Source: Mytilus trossulus
Lineage: Eukaryota; Mollusca; Bivalvia; Mytilida; Mytilidae
Direction of reading: 5' to 3'
Assembly: GCF_036588685.1 (NCBI RefSeq)
Contig: NC_086375.1
Location: 47,748,955-47,812,954, forward strand
Length of the DNA stretch: 64,000 nt
Shown: one piece after another, positions 46,001-56,099 of the stretch
Layout: the number at the start of each line of letters is the position of its first letter
Numbering within the stretch: the first letter of the stretch is position 1
Notes under the pieces: generated by a model
What the model was told of the DNA's origin: nothing
What the model saw: the letters and a program-made list of their open reading frames with translations, nothing else
The model's database searches: none
Position numbers and translations under genes: made by a program

Positions 46001-48348
46001 AGTTAAAGAATACAAAATAGATCCGAACGAATGGGACTTAATCAAGAAAAGCGTTCATCCAGTTGATGTCCAGGATAAGGAAAGAGTTATGATAACAACC
46101 AATGAAAACAGATTTAGCATAGTAGTAGTTGGCTACCGGATTCCTTATAAATCTTTGGTTACTGATATTAACCTCCTCACAGTCCCCGTGACAGTCAGGG
46201 AAAGATTAAAAAATTACGAAATACGTTTGTTATCAGCTGGAAAAGTAATGGAAAGTATTAGAAACGAACACAAATCCATAAAAATTGTTCCAGATTTATC
46301 AAACGGTGATATTGAATATTCAGGAACTGCAGCCATTGTAGCATCCGCTAAGCAGAGAATTTGTAATACACTAAAAACAAAACAAACTCACATTATCAAA
46401 GATACTCCAAACGAAAGACTTCAATTCTTCAAAAGAAACACAGTTCAGAAAGAATTAGAAAAAGAATTTAAAGATAAAGGTGTAACATGTGCAGTTGAAT
46501 TTGAAAAAGATAACAAAATTATCATTTACACGTTATCTAAATCAGAAGGTGAAAAAGCAGTCAACGTTGTGAAAGAGTCAACAGCAGAAGTTACATTTGG
46601 TAAAGAAACACCATCTGGACTACTCGACAAAGAGTTGCAAGAAGTCAGAACAAAGAAAGCCAATACAGTAGAAGTTCTTAGATCTGACAGTAAAATTATA
46701 ATTTACGCAATACCACAGTCAACTGTAGAGGCTATCAAAGATCATATCAATTTTTTTGTCCGATATCCCCATGGAAGTGTCCGTTGTACAGCCCATTTCT
46801 GTACTGAGACAGGCCAATCTATAACAACATTGCTCGGTAATATTACAGATCTTCATGCAGGTGTAATTGTGTGCAGCTCTGACAAGCATTTGAAACTTGG
46901 TACTGGTGTAGGTCATGACCTTATACAAAAAGGTACTTGTTTGCAGATTATTTATATTTAGTTGATGTGATAAAAAGAATAACTTAGTGATGATATTAAC
47001 ATGTAAAAATAATGTTACAGTTAACAGGCATATATTTCATCCTGTGTCGACACATTATCCCGTTTATGAACAACCAGCATTTGTTCTTACTCTTGAATGA
47101 GTGTAAATAGCAAACACTTTTTTTTAAATAATTTTGAAACTCTAGAAATGTTGGGTTAAATTCCAATTTAACAAAGTATGATATCTATGGAACTGATTAA
47201 ATCCCCCCATAAATAAACTCATCATGCATACACGTACAACGATTGAAATTTATACTTACATCAGACGCGCGTTTAGTATACAAAAGACTCATCAGTGACG
47301 CTCGAATAAAAACAATAATAAAAAGGCCAAAAAAATTACGAAGTTGAAGAAATTTCGAAACGTTTTGCCAAATGATGCTAATGTAATCTATTCCTGAGGT
47401 AGAAAAGCCTTCGTATTTCAAGAAAGTGCTGTTAACAGTTAATTTATAATTATGAATCCATTTTAATGAACATATCAACAATAACTCAAGTCTAGACAGA
47501 AGTCCTGACTACTGGGATGGCGATAACCCAGGTGAAATTAAAACTCCACTAGCAGTGGCATCGACCCAGTAGTTGTAAATAAACTCATAATAAATACAAG
47601 GATTGAAATTTATATTTACACAAGATGCACCTTACGTCTTCAAAAGACTCATCAGTGACGCTCGAATGAAAACTTTTAGAAAGGCAAGGCAAAAAAAATG
47701 TACGAAGTTGAAGAGTATTGAGGACCAAATTTTTTTTAAAGGTTTTGCCAAATAATGCGAAGGTAATCGTTTCCTGGGGTAGCAAAGCCTCAGTTTTTCA
47801 AAAGTTCATAGTTTTCTTAAACCAAATTTAAACTTTCAAAAATATTTTGTTTAATATAAAGGTACCTTTTTTTAATTTAAGGTGGAGCAGGAATACAGTT
47901 GGAATGCAACACCTACCTTCAATCAAAACAAGTGAAGGAATTGAGTAAGGACGAGGTATTTTGTAGTTCATCTGGGAAACTCTCCAATTTTAGATGGATT
48001 GTTCATATACCTGGTGAAAAATGGGAAAATGCCAAAGAATCTAATGCGAATGACGAAAAGAAGAATTTCATCAAGCTAATTATTTCAGCTCTAGAAATAG
48101 CAAAAGAAAAGAAAAGTAAGAGTATTGCCATGCCAGCTTTATGTTGTGGAAATAATGAATATCCCGTGAACAAATCAACTGATTGGATTGTGGAGGCTTT
48201 AAATGAGTATCTGAAGCGCTATGGAAGTACAACAAGCATTAAAAAGATTTATCTGTGTGATAAGAACCCAAAAGCTGTTGACAATTTTGTGAAAAAACTG
48301 AAGGATTTATATTTCTTGATATACGATAGAGATAAACAACAAATTTAA
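35638..48348 (+). CDS. Copy C: intact TRIM-filamin-RRM-KH-macro fusion gene
   Basis: Seven exons: 35638-37048, 39002-39040, 39418-39465, 41335-41376, 44864-45055, 45658-46932, 47882-48348. All are GT-AG and phase 1, giving a 1157-residue model with no stop. Residues: RING 15-57 (C15 C18 C34 H36 C39 C42 C54 C57), B-box 1 about 95-131, B-box 2 151-189, coiled coil about 195-310, filamin-like about 380-465, acidic linker 471-513, RRM about 517-600, KH-like repeats about 610-950, macro about 955-1150. No signal peptide or membrane segment, so probably cytosolic or nuclear. Family knowledge suggests a RING E3 whose targets are chosen through ADP-ribose- or RNA-related modules, as in DTX3L/PARP9. 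That role is inference. The exon 3 donor is weak, so a short form ending EEEWGL is possible. Confidence 0.85.
37072..37496 (+). mobile_element. 425-bp MITE-like element with 16-bp inverted ends
   Basis: Ends: GGTTCGAGACCACAAT on the left, and GGTCCGAGACCACAAT when the right end is read in reverse; one mismatch in 16. Flanked by AAAT at 37068-37071 and 37497-37500. Copy B has the uninterrupted 'gtgaatgatttattaaaa' at 18687-18704. No coding content. It lies in intron 1, only 23 bases after the exon 1 donor. Confidence 0.85.
37780..38050 (-). repeat. Dispersed repeat R4, inverted copy
   Basis: Reverse complement of the R4 core, including 'gtcgtagttctcttatattt' and 'aacagcggtatactactgtt'. Absent from intron 1 of copy B, so inserted after the duplication or lost from B. 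Confidence 0.7.
38150..38400 (-). repeat. Dispersed repeat R3, inverted copy
   Basis: Orthologous in position to the copy at 19770 in copy B. Confidence 0.65.
38508..38720 (+). repeat. Dispersed repeat R1, well-preserved copy
   Basis: 'gccaatgagacatctctccatccaa', 'gcggcctttaacacggagca', 'ttggctcacactgaacagca', 'agctataaagggcc', 'aaccaacg'. It lies in intron 1 of copy C. Confidence 0.75.
39002..39040 (+). CDS. Copy C exon 2: acidic micro-exon
   Basis: 39 nt, acceptor attcaaag (weak pyrimidine tract), donor G|GTGAGT, phase 1. Encodes GNPEEETDNVEEN. Confidence 0.75.
39418..39473 (+). CDS. Copy C exon 3: acidic micro-exon with possible alternative stop
   Basis: Acceptor tttttttatag. Encodes DLFDEEKDLTDSEEEW, then either splices at G39465|GTCTGT or reads GL-stop at 39471-39473. 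Eight of 16 residues differ in type or identity from copy B, but TDSEEEW-GL and the following bases are kept. Confidence 0.65.
40040..40300 (-). repeat. Dispersed repeat R4, inverted copy
   Basis: Second R4 copy inverted in this gene (intron 3). It closely resembles 37780-38050 and has no counterpart in copy B. Confidence 0.7.
40536..41050 (+). repeat. Dispersed repeats R1 then R2
   Basis: R1 at 40536-40735, then the R2 core at 40765-40985 ('gccagacgcgcgtttcgttt', 'ctcatcagtgacgctcgaat', 'caaataaagtacgaagttga'). Confidence 0.7.
41335..41376 (+). CDS. Copy C exon 4: acidic micro-exon
   Basis: 42 nt, acceptor ttttctag, donor G|GTGAGT, phase 1. Encodes DFSADNADDINHEK. Confidence 0.8.
41407..42340 (+). 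mobile_element. Pearl/Helentron-like non-autonomous element
   Basis: Starts ATACGCCCGTC, followed by a (CCGT)n tract at 41447-41518. Then come about 3.5 units of a ~160-bp tandem repeat, each with 'acttcggacaataactcaaaa', 'caccaatgtccatgaaactt', 'tatctattgatgtaagctccc', and a T14-G11 run. It ends ACGGGCGTAT (42290-42299) followed by a small hairpin GCGC-taaa-GCGC. Near-inverse ends, a microsatellite, ~160-bp core repeats and a 3' hairpin match the bivalve pearl family, which is linked to Helentrons. Copy B lacks it here. Open frames in the CCGT tract are spurious. Confidence 0.65.
42909..42999 (+). mobile_element. 91-bp palindromic MITE with 8-bp target duplication
   Basis: TAACGTCA flanks both sides (42901-42908 and 43000-43007). 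The insert folds on itself: left AATCTAAT...ATTCAATC...ACTCACTCG, right CGAGTGAGAG...AATTAGATTG. Copy B reads 'ttttatgacgtcacgtcacgag' straight through near 23197. An exact 8-bp duplication is typical of hAT-type elements. Confidence 0.75.
43690..44320 (+). repeat. Dispersed repeat R6
   Basis: 'gagaatggaaatggggaatg', 'caaagagacaacaaccc', 'gaggctcctgacttgggaca', 'ggttaaacatgttta', to 'taacccgtgtcatgccaac'. It lies in the intron before the copy C RRM exon. Inverted partial copies are at 12250 and 54485. Confidence 0.7.
44864..45055 (+). CDS. Copy C exon 5: first part of the RRM
   Basis: 192 nt, acceptor taataacag, donor CAAG|GTAAGT. CTILIDGF (RNP2-like), ENDVRDYFSN helix, GWCVVVFTS (RNP1-like). 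An ATG at 44845 upstream is intronic; the acceptor at 44862-44863 and the phase define the exon. Confidence 0.85.
45658..46932 (+). CDS. Copy C exon 6: end of RRM, KH-like domains, start of macro
   Basis: 1275 nt exactly as in copy B, fully open, acceptor tttgtcacag, donor AAAG|GTACTT. KH-like blocks as in B. The macro start differs from B at key places: GNITDLHAGVIVCSS, where B and A have GDITDLD-DVIVCSS. The Asp that usually contacts adenine is Asn here, and the second conserved Asp is Gly. Glycine loop: LGTGVGHDL. Confidence 0.88.
47205..47810 (+). repeat. Dispersed repeat R2, two copies
   Basis: R2 cores at 47205-47460 and 47575-47810, separated by 'ctactgggatggcgataacc', inside the last intron of copy C. 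Copy B lacks both, which explains why its last intron is about 600 bases shorter. Confidence 0.75.
47882..48348 (+). CDS. Copy C exon 7: C-terminal half of macro domain, stop
   Basis: Acceptor aatttaag, phase 1, joins as KG-GAGIQLECNTY. DEVFCSSSGKL, WIVHIPGEKW, MPALCCGNNEYPV, final helix and DKQQI-stop. One codon shorter than copy B. Confidence 0.88.
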
Positions 48349-48859
48349 ATCGTAGATCATTTTGGAATTGACAGTAGCTAAATCACCTAATAATATTCAA
48401 TATAGTCCTAATTTGTATATGTACTTACCAAAAGGTCCCAACGAAATATGAATGAAATAAGCTTTTTGTTTAATCAATGCGCTTATTAATTATGTTGCAT
48501 TCAAAATTATAGCCATAAATCCTAAATGGTTTCCAAGGCTTTTGTTGCACAAGAAATATCCAAATACATTACCAAAACACACGACATTAATATCTTTATT
48601 AGACATATAACCACCACTTACAATATTATACTAATTTTCTGCATTTAAAGCCTAATTAAATTAAAAAAAAACATCATATGTTATTCAGTTCGAAAAATGG
48701 TTTTAGTCCACCGTAACGCCACTATTTAAGAATCATAATTATGCTGCAAATTAGATGAACTATGACTATTTTTTTTTAAATTGTGTGTTCGTTGAAACTA
48801 GCAATAAATGAAATTATGCAAGAATGTTAATGATGCAAATGATAAATGAGTATTTCTCA

Positions 48860-49500
48860 TTATTTTGGTAAATAAAGGCAACAGTAGTATACCGCTGATC
48901 GAAATTCATAAATCGATTAAGAAAAAAACAAATCCGAGTTATAACTAAAACTGAGGGAGACGCATCAAATATAAGAGGAAAACTACGACACAACAGAAAC
49001 ACAAAACTATAATGTAACACACACAGAAACGAACTATAATATAACAACGGCCATTTTCCTGACTTTTTAAGACAAAAATGGTGGGTTGAACCTGGTTTTG
49101 TAGCATGCCAAATCTCCCGCTTTTATAGCAATGTTAAATATAACATTAAAATGATAACATTTCATGACAGGACTTAGATACAGATAAATGGGAGAACATG
49201 TAGGTCAGAGAAACACACGAATAATAATCTAACAAAATGTACCAGGTTTAAAATTTAATACGCCATTCGTGCGTTTTATCCACACAAAACCAATCAGTGA
49301 CGACCAGATGAGAAAAAGTCCGTAAGCCAAAACAAGTACAAAGTTGAAGAGCACTGAGGACCAAAAGTTCCAAAAAGTTGTGATCAATACGGTTAGGGTT
49401 ATCTGCCTGGGATTAGAAAGTCTTCATTATTTAGAATAATTCATACTTTTGCAAGCAGTAAACTTTATAAATTTACTATGTAATAGATTATACATGATAA
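48860..49500 (+). repeat. Composite dispersed repeat R4+R2
   Basis: R4 at 48880-49125, R2 at 49225-49460, same order as at 10375 and 31240. From 49500 to 51540 I see no gene; 51130-51310 repeats 'ctgtacttatgcatcctgttattgtgg' in two diverged units. Confidence 0.7.
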
Positions 49501-51544
49501 AACCGACGTGGTGACTAACTACAGAATAAAAACGGGTACATTACATAAAACAGCTATGTCGGTGTTTCTTCTGAACTCTAAACCAAATGTATCGTATAAA
49601 TTTCGTTGAACCAAACTAAAATCCAAAAAATGAGCTGGATGATTAATAATCTTTACCATAACACACGAATACGACAGAAAAAAAAGAAAATTTACAACTA
49701 CAAACGTTAAAACATTTGATAAACTCTGATGAGAATAACAAATATAACATCAAAACTAAATACATAAATTTGGGATAGAAAATTTTAAGTACTGTCTTAT
49801 AGCAATGCGAATTCTCACTCACCAAAACAGTCATAAACTGATCGAAATCACCAGAAATTATTTTCCTCATACAATAGTTTTACCTTAAATAATCAGAAAG
49901 AAAATGCTAATATCTTGTCTAAACATGTTCACGTTTATAGTTATATAAAGAATTTCGATTGCATTTTATTAATGAAAATTATCATAACGAATAAATTTAC
50001 AAAAATATCTACCGAGTGAAATCTCTCAATTAGTCTGTGGCGATATTTTTTGTTCACAAAAATTTTAATTGTCAAAATCTATCGTTAATCAGTATGATGG
50101 GAGTGTCCGGGATGACCATGTCATGATGAAACTGAAATATGTTTATTTTAAAGCATGCAGCTAATCTCAATCACGGAAACATGTGTAATCTTAATGTTTT
50201 AATCATAATTATCACAATTAAATACAAAAAAACAGGCAGGCCATTCTTCTCTACAGAAGTGGAATTTGAATAACCATAACTACAACTACCAAAAAGAAAA
50301 AAAAAATATCAATAATGTTTATTGTTTTCCGAGTTATCCTTCTTACATTGAATTTTTAGTATGTTTTATCACATGTGTCGATACCAAAAAAAGTTTTAAC
50401 TCCTAAAGTTATCTCGGGGAATTAGATCTTGTTTAGGAAACGACCTTAGTCTTGAAGTTGTGTCTGTGGCTGTTGTGGGTGCATTGAATCTGCAAGTCAA
50501 AGTGGACGTTAAAGATCATCCTGTAAGAAAGTACCACATTCCTAGCGCGAAGAAAAAAAATCAACTTTCCCGCACAATTGTCTAAGAGTAAGTTAATTGT
50601 GGCAGATGTTGAGGTAAAATTTTCCGACTATACCCAATTCTTCCCATTTCTTGTGCTGTCAGTTTTCTCCCTTTTTGTGACCAATTCCAACTCTTGTTTT
50701 CATTTTATGCTTATTTAGTATATTTTGGCTAGTTCTAAAATAAAAACACAGGTGTGAAATTGCCAATCCACAGAAATATTATTCTTTAATGAAACCTGTG
50801 TGATGTTTACTTTCTGACGTCAAACGCGCAATTCTACGGCATAGTTAATGATAATCTTACAATTCAGTCCAAGTATTTAAAATCTTTCAATCGTTTATGG
50901 GTGGATTCAACATACATGAATAAAATTCAAATATAAGAAAGCAATGAATGATGTTGTAAAATTTGATATATACCTGCTTGCATCTTTGTTAAACATTAAA
51001 TTGTGTTTGTTTTTACTATGATTACGATACTTGCGGTACTTTTACATCCTCTCATAATGTGATTGTTCATGATAATTCTCATATTCTTGTCTTTTGTGTT
51101 TGCCTATCTTCTTTATCTTTATGCCTTTTGGTTTTACTTCGATGCATATAGAGTGGCTCTGTACTTATGCATCCTGTTATTGTGGAATTGTAAAACATCT
51201 ATAAAATCTTGTCTTTCATTTTTGCTATGTACTTTGTCTATATGCCTTTATATGTTTTATTGATACATATACCTATAGCGTTGCGCTGTACTTATACATC
51301 CAGTCATTATGTTATTGTGGCATTTAGTGCTACTTTGTTATACATTTGATAGTTTGTTTTTGTGTTTAAGATTATAACACAATGTTGACTGCTGTACCCC
51401 TATTTTATACATTTTTACCTATAATGTATGTTTGTTATGTTCACGCATCGTTGTCGTCAATATAACAGAATATGATGCAACTGTCATACAAGTAAAAGGT
51501 TTAAGTTGCTAAAAAAACAGGTTCAATCTATCATTTTCTACACA

Positions 51545-51690
51545 AGAAAATGCCTGTACCCAGTCACAATATGACAGTTGTTATCCTTTCGTTTGAAGTG
51601 TTTGTTCTTTTGATTTTGCCTTCTGATTAGGGATTTTCTGTTTTGAATTTTACGCAGAGTTCAGTAATTTTGTGATTTTCCTTTTTTCAA
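51545..51690 (+). repeat. Dispersed repeat R3
   Basis: R3 core, preceded at 51378-51540 by the same extension ('gctgtacccctattttatac' etc.) that adjoins the inverted R3 copies at 19770 and 38150. Confidence 0.65.
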
Positions 51691-52539
51691 TATTAATCAT
51701 AATTGTTCCAATTTAATTCAATGCTATTGGTAACGATGAACTAAAATACAAACTTGCAATAGAATTTTTCAAAGCTGTAAATATCAACTTAATTGTACAA
51801 TTTATTCTAAATCCATGAAACATATTAAATTTACTGTGACAGTAGCAAAAAAGAAATCACCAGAAAATTGATAAATCATAAAATTAATTAAAACCAAAAC
51901 TTCCTCTTAGATTGATTTTATTTTTTTCAAGATGATTAAAATGAGGGGTTTGTATTAGTCAAAAAGACACCAACCTAACGATAAAAGATGCCTTCCGATA
52001 AAATGCTTGGACAATAATTGACTGATGTTTTTCAAATATGTTAAATTTTCAACCGTTCCACGTCCGAAAAAATGGCAAAATAAATTTAACAGAGCCTATC
52101 AATCAAATGCCATCAATATCCTAAATTTTCCCCAAAACTAAACAAAAACAAAAAAATATACTAAAATGAATATACGAAGGTGTAGTACGATTACCAACGA
52201 GATAATTGTCTACCAGATATGTGAAACGATTCAAACGTCAAAACAAAACTGCTGAATTATAGGCTCTTGACTTGTGATCGGCACGTAACAAATGTGGTAT
52301 GACTGAAATAAGGCTAGTATATTCAACAAATATATTTCATTCGATATATAGAGAATAATACATGGCAAAATCCGTATCATATGTCGTATCATCCTGAGAC
52401 ATCAATATCAGCCCAAGGGCCTTTAGTTACCCATTACTTGTTATAAAGTAGAAATATGTATTAATATATATAAAGGCATGCAACAACACGAAACAATTAT
52501 AATTGTGTACAGTAGTTACAGTTCTCTCAAACCGAAGAG

Positions 52540-52850
52540 TTAGGTTTGCAAAACGTAACAATACGTAGACGAACGTATCAAAACGTGGTATAACCTTGTG
52601 AAACGTACGGACCGTTAAAAATGACATAAAATAAATGAAATGACGCATTTCTAAACGTACTAACACCTAGCTGTCCACAAGTAGATTGAAAATAAGGGAC
52701 TCGTTCTGCTAAGTTTTGATACGTTTTCTTATGTAAAAACAACGTTGTACTACGTTTCAGTACGTATTACAAGGGGTCAGTACTTTTCTAATTCGGTTCA
52801 CTACGGTTAAACTACGTTTTCGCACGTTTTCCTACGGTTTTGTATATTTA
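52540..52850. repeat. ACGT-rich fold-back sequence
   Basis: AAACGTA-type motifs recur on the left (52550-52660), and their reverse complement TACGTTT-type motifs recur on the right (52715-52845). One stretch, 'aacgtatcaaaacgtggtat', is mirrored by 'aagttttgatacgtt' further on. This is an imperfect inverted-repeat element of unknown class. Confidence 0.5.
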
Positions 52851-53102
52851 TCACGTGTCACCACAATTTGATCATTGACCTATGAAACGGCGCCATTAAT
52901 GAAAAAAAAAAAAGAAAAGACAGAGATGTAGAGAGGGGACAAAGTAACTCCAAAAGGTAAAGGAGAAAGCATCGCTATAAGAGATGTACGAACGATCCAG
53001 TAGATTTTCAAACACAATAAGCATTTTTTTCTGAACGCCTTATAAAAGGGATATTAAAAAATGAAATTAAAACTGTTATGCATGAAGTGACTGTACAACA
53101 AA

Positions 53103-53330
53103 TAGATATAGGAAGATGTGGTGTGAGTGCCAATGAGACAACTCTCCATCCAAATAACAATTTAAAAATTAAACCATTATAGGTTAAAGTACGGCCTTCA
53201 ACACGGAGCCTTGGCTCACACCGAACAACAAGCTATAAAGTGCCCCAAAATTACTAGTGTAAAACCATTCAAACGGGAAAACCAACGGTCTAATCTATAT
53301 AAACAAATGACACATTAACGGTTAAACCCA
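53103..53330 (+). repeat. Dispersed repeat R1, well-preserved copy
   Basis: 'tataggaagatgtggtgtga', 'gccaatgagacaactctcca', 'gtacggccttcaacacggag', 'caagctataaagtgcc', 'cattcaaacgggaaaaccaa'. From 53330 to 54480 nothing recognisable. Confidence 0.75.
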
Positions 53331-54484
53331 AATATGTATTACAGTCGATTGCCTTGTTATTATCCACAGCGTTTGCAAGACAGAAAACACACTTAAAGGA
53401 ACAATATATTAAAACATGACAAAAGTGAAAAAAAGACATCTTTTCGGGTTCCCTAGGCATAAAAACTTGAAAAACACAGTACTCTGGACAATTTAAGCAT
53501 GTTGCAAACTATGAAAACACATTCTATACTATGTTTGTTAAATTGATAAACATGCAAAACAAAACAGAAAGAAAAGTATAGAAAAGTTTACGGAAGATTT
53601 TTAGCTTTTCAAATGTTTTGCCTCATCTGATCAGTAAAACTTTTGCACAGAAATACGTTACCGCTTTTCCCCTTTCACCTGATTACCCCGGCTTGGAAGA
53701 AATTTGTTCCAAGTTAAAAACAAAATGTGATATATGCACTTGGATGTTGCTTCAATTGTCCTTCTAGTGATACTAATCATTAATAAGCCACTGGACGTTA
53801 AGCATTTTTAAGTTTGACAAAGCATATCAAATTTATGATGTCAATTTCAAGCGATATTGCGCACGTCTTATCATTTATTTCATTATACTAAATCGAATAA
53901 TACAAAATATTCAGTTAAATTATTTGTTTGAATTGTCTCTAAAATAAATGCCCTGTATTAGTTTCAGTATAAGATGTATCCTGAAAAAATAATTCCCATA
54001 TTTTTAGCATGTGGTAAATGAACAAGTTAAGTAGGTGAATGTCAGTACTCAATATTGCATTGATTAGCAAAGAAAAGACTAAACCAGGAGTCTGAGAATG
54101 CATATGAACAATGTGAAAAATCGTTCAAAAGAGATAATGAGGCGTAAATAAACAAACAATATTGACATGTGCACTTACACTTGACTATGGATCATTTACA
54201 TTCAACAATCTAATCGAAATTTAATTCTTAACAGATCAACAGCTTCAAATGCAATCCATTAGTGATGACAAGTAGTAGCACTGCAACATTATGCATCAAA
54301 TATAGCAGGAGGATGGCGATATCACCAAAAATTATAAGGGGGCGTTTAGGCTATCCGAAAAAATTACGTATCACATGGTCAAAATTCAATGTGTCAGGCT
54401 ACCATTGAACACCTAGTTTCATGAGGTAGATATAATCGAATGAATATAAATTACATAAATGTTGACGCCCCAAGTCAGGAGCCT

Positions 54485-54725
54485 TTGGCCTTTGTTAGTC
54501 TTGTATGATTTTTAGATTTTAGTTTCTTGTGTATAACTTGGAGTTTCGTATGACGTCCAGTATCACTGAACTAGTATACATCTATTTTAAGGGGCCAGCT
54601 GAATGACGTATCCGGGTGCGGGAGTTTCTCGATACATTGAAGACCCATTGGTGGCCTTCGGCTGTTGCTCTATGGTCGGGTTGTTGTCGCTTTGACACAT
54701 TCCCCATTTCCTTTCTCACTTTTAT
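54485..54725 (-). repeat. Dispersed repeat R6, inverted copy
   Basis: 'gcctttgttagtcttgtatg', 'ggtgcgggagtttctcgata', 'tggtggccttcggctgttgc', 'gacacattccccatttcc'. Confidence 0.7.
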
Positions 54726-54764
54726 CCATTTTAAATGAGACACACTTTGTACACCTAGTCTTAA

Positions 54765-54995
54765 AAAAGAGGGACGAAAGATACCAAAGGGACAGTCAAA
54801 CTCATAAATCTAAAACAAACTGACAACGCCATGGCTAAAAATGAAAAAGACAAACAGACAAACAATAGTACACATGACACAACATAGAAAACTAAAGAAT
54901 AAACAACACGAACCCCATTAAAAACAAGGGGTGATCTCAGGTGCTCCGGAAGGGTAAGCAGATCCTGCTCCACATGTGGCACCCGTTGTACGTGT
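54765..54995 (+). repeat. Dispersed repeat R5, well-preserved copy
   Basis: 'gagggacgaaagataccaaa', 'gggacagtcaaactcataaa', 'gacaacgccatggctaaaaa', 'aggtgctccggaagggtaag'. Inverted pieces recur near 34960 and 63060-63220. The stretch 54995-56090 holds no supported gene; the 123-residue frame at 55251 lacks any domain. Confidence 0.7.
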
Positions 54996-56099
54996 TGCTT
55001 ATGTGATAACAAATCCTGTAAATAGTCTAATTCGTTAGGTCACAATCATGAAAGGGAAAGGGATTGTAGTTACGACGTAAGGAACATATCCGATATCATT
55101 TGTGAAACGTTTATTCCAAAACGGTCGACCAACTCGTGATGGCGTCCGTATGGTCGTTATGTAACTAAATTTCATTAGTCGAAGTCAGATCCCATGGCTT
55201 TTTTCTCTGATCTTTTTTGGGTTAGTTTCTTCCCATTAACAACATAATGGTTGATACTGTTGATACATGTAGCGTTTCCACTTTCATACACACCTAATTT
55301 GAGCTCGATTTCCAATGGGCTCGTGTTGATCGCCATTTTGCTGTCTTTGTATTATTGTGTTGTGTTTTTTTTTTTTCTATTGCATGGCTTTCATCGTCAC
55401 CAATCTTGCAATTTTGCTTTCTTTCCTTCGGCTAAAAATTTATTTCAACATGCAATACTATCAAACCATTTGACTTGTTCTACACTGTACACAAACATTT
55501 CCTATTCAAAAATTCAAAAAAAAGAGCTAGCCCTGCTTTGTATTATAAAACACTATGGCCAACGTAGATATCTTGTCTTCAAAAGGAATAAATCGTTTTT
55601 GTATAGAAAACAATCATGTTAATTCAAACTAAAAATTCTATGAAACGGACATTATCAAGTTGCTTGATTTCTTAATTGACAACATTTGTAACGTTTGAAG
55701 AATGTGTTTTTTCAACACATAATCTACATTCTCAATGAAAAGCAACTGTGATCCTCGTCTTGCTGACTTGTCCTTTTAATCGTTTGAAGTTAAATTCATA
55801 CAGGACCTACTTGAGAAGAAATGAAAGAAGTAAGAAGTGTCTTCATTCTCCGCTATAAACATGCTGTTCTCTTATGTGACCAGGTGGAATAAGGCTCAGA
55901 TAAATTATGCAGAATGTTCATATATTTTAATAAATATAATATATAATAGAAGGCAACGACAGATCTGAAATATACAGATAATGACAAATAAATACAACTT
56001 TACATATAAATGCATATGAATATATCATTTTGTAGCAAATAATGTATATTATGTTTAATTACACAATTGCAAATAAATATTAATGCAAAACACAGTTAA

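Larger units (their letters stand above)
31160..48600. repeat. Segmental duplication unit 2 (contains copy C)
   Basis: Partner of 10250-27750, same orientation. The 5' non-coding flank (31160-35499) follows unit 1 in order but lacks the 14.1-14.9 kb tandem array and several repeats. Landmarks are listed under unit 1. The coding exons are much more alike than the flanks and introns. Confidence 0.8.

Noticed and set aside
55251-55622. 123-residue open frame
   Set aside because: No domain, no convincing start context or splice partner, repeat-rich surroundings.
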